A stretch of DNA of 13,403 bases from Eubacteriales Family XIII. Incertae Sedis bacterium. Lineage in GTDB: Bacteria > Bacillota > Clostridia > Peptostreptococcales > Anaerovoracaceae. A program made the translations under genes and the position numbers. Of the stretch, positions 1 to 5,248 are shown in pieces. Location of the stretch: positions 1 to 13,403 of the forward strand of contig JAITTH010000165.1 in NCBI GenBank assembly GCA_031287295.1, written 5' to 3'. Positions within the stretch are counted from its first letter, which is position 1. The number at the start of each line of letters is the position of its first letter. The notes beneath the pieces are model-generated. The model was not told the DNA's origin, did no database searches, and saw only the letters and a program-made list of their open reading frames with translations.

Positions 1-643
1 CAGGCTGGCTTATGTTGACACCCAAAGATGTGCCGTCATCCTTAGGTACTGCCATCAAACCGGCGGACGCGTTAGTATAGAAATATCCTACTTGATATGC
101 GGTATATGAGCTTCCATCATCAGGATCAGTAACAGTAATCACATTCGGTACCAACCCAGAAGCAGCACCAGGAATCGTTTCGTCCCCTACCCCTACCGGA
201 CCTGACCATGCGCTGAAGGGAACAATGCCGACAAGAAACTCATCAAATACGGCAGCGGTATTATTTCCTGTGCCGGGTATGGGGGCACCGGAACCATCGA
301 GCGTGGCAGGAGTTCCACCGGTTGTCCAAAACGTCAATTCCACAAAAACATAGACATCGGTATCACCGGTGTTTTTGACCCAAGGTTTCTTGTCGATAAG
401 ATCTCCGGGAATGAATTTTCCCAAATCGAAAGGCTTATTCGCAATCAGAGGCTCACCACCGGCATCCGTAGCAATATTCGTCTCCCACAGTTCAATCCCA
501 CAATCCCCGACCGTCACTGTATTTGTCGCGGTATAGGACTCTGCGGTAAGCAGCATCAATGTAACGCCACCAAATGCAATCATCACGGCGAACACCAATG
601 CCATCGCTGCCATAACTTTCCTTCTTGTGTTCAGAACCTTCAT
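1..643 (-). CDS. TasA/camelysin-like exported protein with SipW-class signal peptide (3' end outside window)
   Basis: A reading frame of 214 codons runs from the ATG at 643 off the left edge. GAGGAG lies about six bases before the start, which fixes it. The N-terminus (MKVLNTRRKVMAAMALVFAV) has the twin-Arg-Lys plus hydrophobic stretch typical of SipW-dependent signal peptides. The following ESYTATNTVTVGD is the usual mature start of this class. Around residues 85-100, PWVKNTGDTDVYVFVELTF matches the pattern seen in TasA, camelysin and related fibre or matrix proteins, a tract ending in hydrophobic beta strands. Family knowledge: such proteins are cleaved by the SipW signal peptidase and form surface fibres or act as surface-associated proteins. 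No sipW gene is visible here; one may lie downstream, outside the window. The gene is preceded by a long structured leader (about 1054-644). The exact subfamily (fibre protein or M73-like) cannot be fixed without the C-terminus. Confidence 0.75.
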   Translation of the reverse strand, partial: MKVLNTRRKVMAAMALVFAVMIAFGGVTLMLLTAESYTATNTVTVGDCGIELWETNIATDAGGEPLIANKPFDLGKFIPGDLIDKKPWVKNTGDTDVYVFVELTFWTTGGTPATLDGSGAPIPGTGNNTAAVFDEFLVGIVPFSAWSGPVGVGDETIPGAASGLVPNVITVTDPDDGSSYTAYQVGYFYTNASAGLMAVPKDDGTSLGVNISQP

Positions 644-686
644 CTTATACTCCTCATACATCGTTTAACGAATATCAACAATTACG

Positions 687-704
687 GTGCGGTTAGACCC
701 GCAC
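687..704 (-). other. 5' UTR hairpin before the TasA-like gene
   Basis: On the minus strand GTGCGG and CCGCAC form a perfect six-base-pair stem with a GTCTAA loop, ending 43 bases before the start codon. It is not followed by a T-run, so it does not look like a terminator. It may stabilise the mRNA or bind a regulator. Confidence 0.5.
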
Positions 705-714
705 ATAAAAATCA

Positions 715-740
715 GACCGGCGGAGATAAAGTCTCCGGTC
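715..740 (-). terminator. Second hairpin with U-rich tail in the leader (possible attenuator)
   Basis: On the minus strand CGGAGA and TCTCCG pair around a five-base loop, flanked by GAC/GTC with a three-base bulge. An alternative outer stem is GACCGG/CCGGTC. The sequence TGATTTTTATG follows. It lies between the stronger terminator at 765-785 and the TasA-like gene and could be a second termination point or a switching hairpin. The T-run is imperfect, so this is tentative. Confidence 0.35.
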
Positions 741-764
741 GTCGTGCAAAATTCAAAAAACGCA

Positions 765-785
765 AAAAACCCGTGCAAAGACGGG
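765..785 (-). terminator. Rho-independent terminator inside the leader of the TasA-like gene
   Basis: On the minus strand CCCGT (785-781), loop CTTTGC, ACGGG (774-770) is followed by TTTTTTGCGTTTTTTG. The short GC stem with two T-runs is a clear intrinsic terminator. It lies 120 bases before the start codon of the gene at 643, so transcripts must read through it to reach the gene. The CCC at 785-783 is also the end of the closing stem of the structured RNA upstream, so the two folds compete. Confidence 0.7.
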
Positions 786-1054
786 ATTGATTGTATAAAT
801 TACCTGAATTGGCGAAATAATTGGAGTTGGAGCCCGCAGAGATGAGGCTATTGAAGGACTGCCCTCCCACGCCGAAATATTTACATATTTACCAAATATA
901 CCCATGATGGTCGTTTCTCCTCAGTCTACCAAAACACCTTGTGGTCTCATCCATAAACGTACCGGATGAGTTTTGTCCCCAATTCAGTTTTAAGTTAAAG
1001 ACCACGTCCGCAGATTTTTGCGGCAAATTTGAAATACCAATACCCAACTATTTA
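765..1054 (-). ncRNA. Candidate large structured RNA (unassigned leader element or independent ncRNA)
   Basis: Hand folding of the minus strand gives a consistent structure. Closing stem: 1045-1036 (GGGUAUUGGU, one bulged U) with 791-783. Second stem: 1030-1022 with 804-797 (one bulged U). Third stem: 987-979 (CUGAAUUGG) with 812-804, nine perfect pairs; its last base, 804, is also in the second stem. Inside are hairpins 970-964/952-946 (CUCAUCC/GGAUGAG), 938-932/916-909 (one bulged G), 890-885/880-875 capped by a GUAA (GNRA) loop, and 866-861/848-844. GUGGUC (1005-1000) can pair with GACCAC (946-941), which would be a pseudoknot with the third stem. A promoter lies just upstream and a terminator at the 3' end. 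No known riboswitch consensus (c-di-GMP, c-di-AMP, cobalamin, lysine, T-box, SAM) or RNase P, tmRNA or SRP signature was recognised. No convincing reading frame occupies it. Confidence 0.55.
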
Positions 1055-1060
1055 TTTCTA

Positions 1061-1088
1061 CGTATAATCTTGAATGTTAATTTATCAA
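1061..1088 (-). promoter_or_regulatory. Putative sigma-A promoter for the structured leader RNA
   Basis: On the minus strand TTGATA (1088-1083) is followed after 16 bases by TATACG (1066-1061). The -35 matches five of six consensus bases and the -10 four of six. The predicted start near 1054 lies nine bases before the closing stem of the structured RNA, which supports the assignment. Confidence 0.5.
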
Positions 1089-1413
1089 GAAATGAAGGCA
1101 TATAGGGGAAGGGTCGCTAAAAAGTGACTTTCAGAAGAGGAATGAAGGTGGATGGACTATCAAAAAAATGATTGGAGACATGAAAAAATAGTCTATTTAG
1201 GTGTAACTTTGTACAAAACGAAAACGGCTGTACCAAAGCATTATCAATGGATGCAGCCGCTTTAATCCAATTTTGCTACAGAAGTCAAGATAATACTTTC
1301 ACGTTTTGAAAGTATATTTTCAATATTCGAAAAACTTAACAGACCGGCATTGGAAGGCAAGTGGGGAAATTGCACTCCGTTTTCCAAACACATGAGATGC
1401 AACGAATACAACT
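1089..1413. other. Gene-poor stretch with one terminator
   Basis: No reading frame with a ribosome binding site was found on either strand. Apart from the terminator-like hairpin at 1217-1262 and a short inverted repeat GACTAT/ATAGTC around 1154-1194, nothing is recognisable. The sequence is AT-rich. It may be decayed coding DNA that once continued from the DUF4143 remnant. Confidence 0.5.
1217..1262 (-). terminator. Terminator-like hairpin downstream of the DUF4143 remnant
   Basis: On the minus strand CGGCTG and CAGCCG enclose about 23 bases, which can themselves form CATT/AATG, and are followed by TTTTCGTTTTG. It would end transcripts coming from the decayed DUF4143 gene. The loop is long, so strength is uncertain. 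Confidence 0.5.
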
Positions 1414-1482
1414 CCACCTGCCATCAAACAATTCTACAATCGCATCTACTTCCAGATTTGTTTCATCTCTATAATATGAACC
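1414..1482 (-). pseudogene. Remnant of a DUF4143 (AAA+ ATPase family) gene
   Basis: On the minus strand the frame from 1482 to 1414 reads GS, then YYRDETNLEVDAIVEL, then FDGRW. This matches the conserved segment near the C-terminus of ATP-binding proteins with a DUF4143 domain (pattern YYRD..GLEVDA..EL.DGRW, normally followed by an EVKLG-like nuclease-fold motif). In the same frame LRGT precedes it, as in many family members. After FDGRW the similarity stops: the frame goes on with a cysteine-rich tail and ends at a stop near 1339, without the expected EVK motif. No start codon or P-loop region is present upstream; an inverted repeat at 1497-1533 occupies that place. The gene is therefore a fragment, probably left by deletion and frameshift. 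Family members are usually about 400 residues, often described as toxin-antitoxin-like or accessory ATPases. Confidence 0.6.
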
Positions 1483-1496
1483 CGTTCCTCTCAGTA

Positions 1497-1533
1497 TACT
1501 TCGGCAATAATGTGCCGAAGTATTGCCGAAGTA
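1497..1533. repeat. 12-bp inverted repeat with overlapping direct repeat
   Basis: TACTTCGGCAAT (1497-1508) and ATTGCCGAAGTA (1522-1533) are perfect reverse complements with a 13-base spacer. GCCGAAGTA also occurs twice in direct orientation (1514-1522 and 1525-1533). No T-run follows on either strand. It sits at the broken upstream end of the DUF4143 remnant and could mark a duplication or insertion scar. Confidence 0.6.
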
Positions 1534-1538
1534 CTCAA

Positions 1539-1551
1539 GCCTTATTAAGGC
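1539..1551 (-). terminator. Short palindrome after the membrane protein gene, possible weak terminator
   Basis: GCCTT-N3-AAGGC is a perfect five-base-pair stem, 15 bases beyond the stop of the membrane protein gene at 1566. On the minus strand it is followed by TTGAGTACTTC, which is a poor T-run. Termination here is possible but weak. Confidence 0.25.
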
Positions 1552-1565
1552 GATGGGAACAGTGA

Positions 1566-2018
1566 CTAATCTACTTCTTTATGCTTTTTCTGTTTGTTTG
1601 ATTCATATTTACGCCAAAACAAAATTGTAGGGAAAATTGCCACGACAACCAACATATTGTATGGGAACGGAATGCCTACTACTCCAAAATAATATAGAGT
1701 TGCTCCAAGTGAAAACTTAATACCAAAGTCGATTCCCTTACGTCCATAAACAATCGACGGTAAAAATCCAAAAAGAGCAAAAAATATCATTGGCACAGAT
1801 AGTGTCACCATGACACGAAATAACAGAAGGGAACGCTCCCACACAAAGAGATTTCCACATACAATAAGCGCTGCAGCAACAATACCGAATGCGAAAAATC
1901 CTACCAGACCAATGCGCAGCCAATTTCTCTTTTCATCCATCCTCTTCGCCATGTTATAAAAAGACCTTTCGTGAATCGACCCTAACGTCCGAGTGAATTG
2001 AAGAAACGAGCTTATCAT
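1566..2018 (-). CDS. Small four-helix membrane protein, function unknown
   Basis: 150 residues, not recognised as a member of a named family. It has a polar N-terminus of about 33 residues. Four hydrophobic segments follow: about 34-57 (ending VCGNLF), 64-90 (LLLFRVMVTLSVPMIFFALF), 99-117 and 120-136. It ends in a very basic tail rich in Lys and Glu (KYESNKQKKHKEVD). The start at 2018 has a weak AGGAT five bases upstream. Internal ATGs at 1952 and 1940 are possible alternatives, because residues 1-22 look less like a conserved region. It lies 96 bases after the phosphopantetheinyl transferase gene on the same strand and may share its transcript. The context does not reveal a role; small proteins of this shape include immunity proteins and transport accessories, but nothing here supports either. 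Confidence 0.6.
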   Translation of the reverse strand: MISSFLQFTRTLGSIHERSFYNMAKRMDEKRNWLRIGLVGFFAFGIVAAALIVCGNLFVWERSLLLFRVMVTLSVPMIFFALFGFLPSIVYGRKGIDFGIKFSLGATLYYFGVVGIPFPYNMLVVVAIFPTILFWRKYESNKQKKHKEVD

Positions 2019-2114
2019 GCGATCCTATCATATTCTACACTGAACAAGTCACGGTGGACACCACGCCTTTGCCATTTCCTTGTCCACGGCGCACCAAAAG
2101 AGCGAAGAGCAATT

Positions 2115-2738
2115 TCATATCTGAATAATTTGAATGTCTTTGTGCCGGATCTCTGAGGCACAGACCGTGCAATAAATGCGGTCTTCCAGGGCAATCGTTT
2201 GGAACGTTGCGTCGATGTTGTAAACGGAAAATGCCGAAAGACTTCTTGTAAGACCTTCGCCCGTATATTTCAGGTAGGCTTCTTTTTTTGTCCATATGGA
2301 GAAGAAGATTTCTTCATGCGAAAGGGCATCCTGTGCCTGGGATAGATGGGCAAGTTCTTCCTTCGAAAAAAAACGTTGTGCTATTTTTTCAAATCGAATC
2401 GAGTCGTAGGACTTCTCTTGAAAACGAAAAGAGCAATCTTCAAGATCAAGCCCGACTTCCGCATCTCCAAAAAGAACGGCCCAAACGCGTCCGGAATGAG
2501 AAATCGAAAAGTGAATGTGCGCTGCATCTACAGAAGAAAAAAAAGGTTTTCCTTTTGCCGTTTTTCGAATCGTAGGCATGGGGTTATCTTGTGGTAATTC
2601 AGATGTATTTGTTGTCCCAAAAGTCTTCTCGGATGAAATGTTCGCATAAGAATGCCAGCAAAATTCCATGAGAGAATTGACTTCGGATGGAGTCATTCGA
2701 AGCCGATCGAATTTATTGATTTTTAGATACAGAATCAA
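2115..2738 (-). CDS. Sfp-type 4'-phosphopantetheinyl transferase
   Basis: The enzyme moves the 4'-phosphopantetheine arm of coenzyme A to a serine of a carrier protein. Family motifs are all present (numbering from an upstream TTG at 2756): GKPFF at 69-73, HFSISHS at 82-88, VGLDLE at 101-106 with the metal ligands D104 and E106, FFSKEE at 128-133, and the WTKKEAYLKYTG block at 154-165 with catalytic E158 and K162. I prefer the TTG at 2738 as start because GAGG lies five bases before it and the protein then begins MILYLKINKF, typical of the family; this gives 207 residues. The TTG at 2756 (213 residues) has no ribosome binding site. No non-ribosomal peptide, polyketide or fatty acid gene is in the window, so the carrier substrate is unknown. 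It could be the general ACP-activating enzyme or serve a distant cluster. Confidence 0.88.
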   Translation of the reverse strand: MILYLKINKFDRLRMTPSEVNSLMEFCWHSYANISSEKTFGTTNTSELPQDNPMPTIRKTAKGKPFFSSVDAAHIHFSISHSGRVWAVLFGDAEVGLDLEDCSFRFQEKSYDSIRFEKIAQRFFSKEELAHLSQAQDALSHEEIFFSIWTKKEAYLKYTGEGLTRSLSAFSVYNIDATFQTIALEDRIYCTVCASEIRHKDIQIIQI

Positions 2739-2768
2739 AATAGCCTCATATGACAAAATAATAAAACG

Positions 2769-2838
2769 GTTTCAAGTGCAATAATTTTGACCCAAACTTG
2801 CCTGCCTTGTAACACCTCGAAATTATAGCACTTGAAAC
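2769..2838. repeat. 21-bp inverted repeat over the transferase promoter (candidate operator)
   Basis: GTTTCAAGTGC (2769-2779) and its exact complement GCACTTGAAAC (2828-2838) are extended inward with eight of ten matches, giving 19 of 21 paired positions and a 28-bp spacer. The right arm, read on the minus strand, contains TATAAT, the probable -10 of the phosphopantetheinyl transferase promoter. The left arm lies in its 5' UTR. This suggests an operator for a regulator bound at two sites, about 49 bp centre to centre. It does not match the FapR or FabT consensus that I know. A small MITE-like element is an alternative. Confidence 0.5.
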
Positions 2839-2851
2839 GCATGAACTGCAA
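2822..2851 (-). promoter_or_regulatory. Putative sigma-A promoter of the phosphopantetheinyl transferase gene
   Basis: On the minus strand TTGCAG (2851-2846), 18 bases, TATAAT (2827-2822). The -10 is perfect and the -35 matches four of six. The expected start near 2815 gives a 5' UTR of about 77 bases to the TTG at 2738. The -10 is inside the right arm of the inverted repeat. Confidence 0.5.
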
Positions 2852-2951
2852 TGAAACAAATTTTGCAGTGTACTATTTTGTCGCAGAGGTCAGAAATAGT
2901 CTCAAATAATATAAAATTTTTCGAATCTATTGTGCCACAAATAGTCATATT

Positions 2952-2979
2952 TTTACAATTAACGACCCTAAACTAACAT
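2952..2979 (+). promoter_or_regulatory. Putative promoter of the small cysteine-rich protein gene
   Basis: TTTACA (2952-2957), 16 bases, TAACAT (2974-2979): five of six and four of six consensus matches. The leader to the ATG at 3091 would be about 105 bases. The rest of 2839-3015 is AT-rich; AAATAGTC occurs twice (about 2906 and 2940) but nothing else is recognised. Confidence 0.35.
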
Positions 2980-3015
2980 TTCAACAAAAAGCGATTGAAA
3001 GTTTTCGAAGGTTTG

Positions 3016-3092
3016 TCTAGGCTATAGGAGACTGCTTGAAGGCAACATGACCGTATGAGATTGTGCCTAGAGATGAGAAAGGAGGGGCTCAT
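3016..3092 (+). promoter_or_regulatory. Structured leader of the small cysteine-rich protein gene
   Basis: TCTAGGC (3016-3022) pairs perfectly with GCCTAGA (3065-3071), enclosing 42 bases with smaller possible stems (TGCT/GGCA, CAT/ATG). Directly after it, ATGAG (3073-3077) pairs with CTCAT (3088-3092), so the ribosome binding site AAAGGAGGGG sits in a ten-base loop and the AT of the start codon is in the stem. This looks like a translational control element. It matches no riboswitch class I know. A coincidence of short palindromes is possible. Confidence 0.4.
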
Positions 3093-3255
3093 GTATAAAT
3101 ATGTTCCGGACAGTTATTCGGACGAAAAAGCAGAAACGCTTGCCGCATATGAAGCGTCGAATTGCATTCTTTGTGGAAGCAATTGCAGCAAATTCCGTTA
3201 TCGAGGGAAAATGGTCTGTGAAAATTGTATGGGGATTATAAAGGGCGTGTATTGA
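3091..3255 (+). CDS. Small zinc-ribbon-like cysteine-rich protein
   Basis: 54 residues, starting at the ATG at 3091, which has an excellent GGAGG five bases upstream; the ATG at 3055 in the same frame has none and lies within the leader fold. The N-terminal half (MYKYVPDSYSDEKAETLAAY) is polar and probably helical. The C-terminal half holds two cysteine pairs, CILC (25-28) and CENC (43-46), with a further C32, the spacing of a small zinc ribbon or treble clef; RYRGKMVC between them is typical of such folds. No enzyme signature is present. It is a single-gene unit between a possible promoter at 2952 and the terminator at 3285. Roles such as DNA or RNA binding, protein contact or zinc storage are all possible. 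I do not recognise the family. Confidence 0.7.
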   Translation: MYKYVPDSYSDEKAETLAAYEASNCILCGSNCSKFRYRGKMVCENCMGIIKGVY

Positions 3256-3284
3256 GATTCAGTAGAAAAGGTTTTACTTGCACA

Positions 3285-3318
3285 GAGAAATGCCATCGTA
3301 TTTGCGGTGGCATTTCTC
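3285..3318 (+). terminator. Hairpin terminator after the cysteine-rich protein gene
   Basis: GAGAAATGCCA (3285-3295) and TGGCATTTCTC (3308-3318) form a perfect 11-base-pair stem, 29 bases after the stop codon. ATTTCACTTTCG follows, a moderate T-rich tail. It may also stop transcripts from the convergent ABC/LytTR operon. Confidence 0.6.
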
Positions 3319-3402
3319 ATTTCACTTTCGCTTCGAATGGGTGATTTTATCAATGATGGAACTGACAAGTGAAAGCCTTGTCACATGAGTCTAGGAGAAG
3401 AC

Positions 3403-3430
3403 GGTGCCAAATTGAAAACTTTTGTGCACC
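3403..3430 (-). terminator. Hairpin downstream of the ABC/LytTR operon, weak terminator candidate
   Basis: GGTGC (3403-3407) pairs with GCACC (3426-3430), extended by four further pairs around a one-base bulge. On the minus strand it is followed by GTCTTCTCC, which is pyrimidine-rich but not a T-run. A second stem, TGACAAG/CTTGTCA (3363-3383), lies further on. One of them may form the 3' end of the operon mRNA. Confidence 0.3.
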
Positions 3431-3463
3431 CCCTGTATGTCGATGAGGTTGTATACATTCAAA

Positions 3464-3787
3464 TTATTCAGCTATAAAATTGCTCCACGCTTTTTTGGTG
3501 CGTCGCAATGCAGAACGGCACATCTTTACTTGCATACCTCCCGAAAAAGTGACCATCCCTCCACGAATGCTATAGATTCGATTTAGATTCACGGCAAGTC
3601 TGCTGTGGCAGATGAAAAAGCTCGCATCGGCTTGCATCATCACCTCATTAAATTTGGCATAGCTCCAATAGTCTTTCGTCTCCGAAAAGAAAAGAACTCT
3701 TCGATTGTTTTTCTGAACAAACAGCGTTTCACGAATCGGGAGAAGGGCAAATTCGAAACGATTTCGAATTTGAAATGCCGCACTCAT
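3464..3787 (-). CDS. Stand-alone LytTR-domain DNA-binding protein
   Basis: 107 residues that are almost entirely one LytTR domain: beta strands from about residue 15, then FFICHSRLAVNLNRI (57-71), matching the family pattern F.R.HRS..VNL..I, then the GG-turn and strand region (76-90) and a basic end. There is no receiver domain and no membrane segment, so no input from a cognate kinase is evident. The ATG at 3787 overlaps the stop of the ATPase gene as ATGA, which implies coupled translation and production in step with the transporter. Stand-alone LytTR proteins are known as transcription regulators that bind paired direct repeats. Here the likely task is control of this operon or of nearby genes, which is inference. 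The motif has ICHSRLAVN in place of the usual RCHRSYIVN. Confidence 0.8.
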   Translation of the reverse strand: MSAAFQIRNRFEFALLPIRETLFVQKNNRRVLFFSETKDYWSYAKFNEVMMQADASFFICHSRLAVNLNRIYSIRGGMVTFSGGMQVKMCRSALRRTKKAWSNFIAE

Positions 3788-4569
3788 CGTTTTTCAAGAA
3801 TCTTTTGCAAGAAGGTGCGAATGCGTTGGTGGTCCGGGTCTTTGAAGATCTCATCCGGCTCGCCATCGACAAGAATTTGACCATCATCCATGAAGAGCAC
3901 ACGATCTGATATTTCACGCGCAAAGGTCATTTCGTGCGTGACGATGATCATCGTCGTGTTTTCTGCCGCCAAGGTCTTGATGGTTTCAAGCACTTCCCCA
4001 ATCAGTTCCGGATCGAGTGCCGAAGTTGGCTCGTCAAACAGCATGATTTCCGGATCCATGGCCAAGGCTCTCGCTATGGCAACACGCTGTTGCTGACCTC
4101 CTGAAAGTTGACCCGGATAGACATCGAATTTCTCGGTGAGCCCGACCTTTTTCAAGAGCTGCATACACTTTTGCTCGACTTCTTCTTTGGGAAGTCCCTT
4201 GACCATAATCGGTGCTTCCATCAAATTCTCAATGACCGATTTGTGTGGGAAGAGATTGAAATTCTGAAAGACCATCCCAAGACGGCTACAGATTTTCAAC
4301 ACCTCTTTTGCAGGCAAATATACGGAGTTTCCGTTTTCATCTTCACGAGCAATGGCTTCACCACCGATAAAAATGCTCCCTCTGTCTGCGGTTTCCAAAT
4401 GATTCAGCAGACGAAGCAAGGTGCTCTTGCCGGAGCCCGACGGACCGATCACAGACAGAATTTGTCCCTTTTCAACCGAAAGGTTCACGCCCTTTAAGAC
4501 GTGCAGCTTCCCGAAAGATTTATGCAAATTATGGGTGCGAAGAATTTCCATAAACTCCTTGTCCATCAT
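3784..4569 (-). CDS. Polar amino acid ABC transporter, ATP-binding protein (GlnQ/HisP type)
   Basis: 261 residues. It hydrolyses ATP to drive import of a polar amino acid through the permease encoded just upstream. Walker A GPSGSGKST at 42-50, Q-loop Q102 in VFQNFNLFP, signature LSGGQQQR at 155-162, Walker B IMLFDEP at 175-181 with catalytic E180, D-loop SALD, and H-loop H212 in VTHEM are all intact. The length and the motif FQNFNLFPH are typical of the polar amino acid uptake family. The start ATG at 4569 overlaps the permease stop as ATGA. Its own stop overlaps the LytTR start in the same way. The cargo cannot be told from the ATPase. Confidence 0.95.
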   Translation of the reverse strand: MMDKEFMEILRTHNLHKSFGKLHVLKGVNLSVEKGQILSVIGPSGSGKSTLLRLLNHLETADRGSIFIGGEAIAREDENGNSVYLPAKEVLKICSRLGMVFQNFNLFPHKSVIENLMEAPIMVKGLPKEEVEQKCMQLLKKVGLTEKFDVYPGQLSGGQQQRVAIARALAMDPEIMLFDEPTSALDPELIGEVLETIKTLAAENTTMIIVTHEMTFAREISDRVLFMDDGQILVDGEPDEIFKDPDHQRIRTFLQKILEKR

Positions 4570-5243
4570 TTTATCTGGTAGTATGCGAAATGTTTTTCAA
4601 GCTTACGGAAGACCTGAATAACAACAAACGTAAGCAGCAAATACAAACATGCGGCGATGACAAGTGCACCCACATTAAAGTCCCTCGACATCACGCGGTT
4701 TGCGTTACGCAGCATTTCCGTAACCGTGATGACAGAACAGAGTGCCGTATCTTTAATCAGGTTAATCGCCTCATTGCCCATAGGCGGAAGAATGAGTTTG
4801 ACAGCCTGCGGGAGAATGATTCGCTGCATCGTAAGCCTTGGACGCATGCCCAGTGCCTTTGCCGCTTCGTATTGCCCTTTCCCAATAGACTGAATGCCCG
4901 CACGAAAGATTTCCGTAAAATATGCCGCATAATTGATGATAAAGGTCACGAATGCCGCCATGAGTGGACTAAATTTAACGGCGCCGTTTGTGATCATCGG
5001 TAGTCCGTAATACGTAAAGAACAGTTGTAACAATAGAGGCGTTCCACGAAAGACCCACGTATATATACCGAGAAGACCATGCAAAATACGAAAGCGACTC
5101 AGTTTTCCAAGCGCACAAAAAATGCCGAATGGTACGGAAAAAACGAGCGTCACGATAAAAACCAATACCGTGACACCCGCCCCGAAGGCAATATATTTTG
5201 TAATATCAAATAGATATTGAAAATCCATTGCGTAAGAGACCAC
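4566..5243 (-). CDS. Polar amino acid ABC transporter permease (HisM/GlnP type)
   Basis: 225 residues with about five membrane segments: about 17-45, 55-75, 88-110, then 140-160 and 190-213. The EAA loop that docks on the ATPase is clear: YEAAKALGMRPRLTMQRIIL, followed by PQAVKLILPPMGNEAINLIK, typical of the His/Gln/Arg uptake permeases. Only one permease gene is present, so it probably works as a homodimer. The start is probably GTG at 5243, five bases after the stop of the binding-protein gene, with no good ribosome binding site, which suggests coupled translation. An ATG at 5228 is an alternative. The 3' end overlaps the ATPase gene by four bases. Confidence 0.93.
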   Translation of the reverse strand: MVSYAMDFQYLFDITKYIAFGAGVTVLVFIVTLVFSVPFGIFCALGKLSRFRILHGLLGIYTWVFRGTPLLLQLFFTYYGLPMITNGAVKFSPLMAAFVTFIINYAAYFTEIFRAGIQSIGKGQYEAAKALGMRPRLTMQRIILPQAVKLILPPMGNEAINLIKDTALCSVITVTEMLRNANRVMSRDFNVGALVIAACLYLLLTFVVIQVFRKLEKHFAYYQIK

Positions 5244-5248
5244 GATGC

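Noticed and set aside
750..903. A 50-codon minus-strand frame starting at the ATG at 903, with GAGGAG 11 bases upstream
   Set aside because: It runs through several helices of the structured RNA and through the terminator, the composition is not protein-like, and the spacing to GAGGAG is too long.
765..1054. Possible RNase P, tmRNA, c-di-GMP or T-box identity of the structured leader
   Set aside because: The short GGGCAGUCC match to RNase P RNA is isolated; none of the conserved core sequences of these families is present.
1138..1193. Plus-strand frame ending GGWTIKKMIGDMKK, possible gene fragment
   Set aside because: Too short and not recognisable; no partner sequence on either side.
1350..1565. 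A 71-codon plus-strand reading frame starting with TTG
   Set aside because: No ribosome binding site, no recognisable domain, and it lies opposite the DUF4143 remnant and across the inverted repeat.
2288..2597. Two overlapping plus-strand frames of 83 and 95 codons
   Set aside because: Shadows of the phosphopantetheinyl transferase gene, rich in Lys and Arg, with no family character.
3055..3090. Longer start for the cysteine-rich protein at the ATG at 3055
   Set aside because: No ribosome binding site there, while the ATG at 3091 has an ideal one; the extra 12 codons are part of the leader fold.
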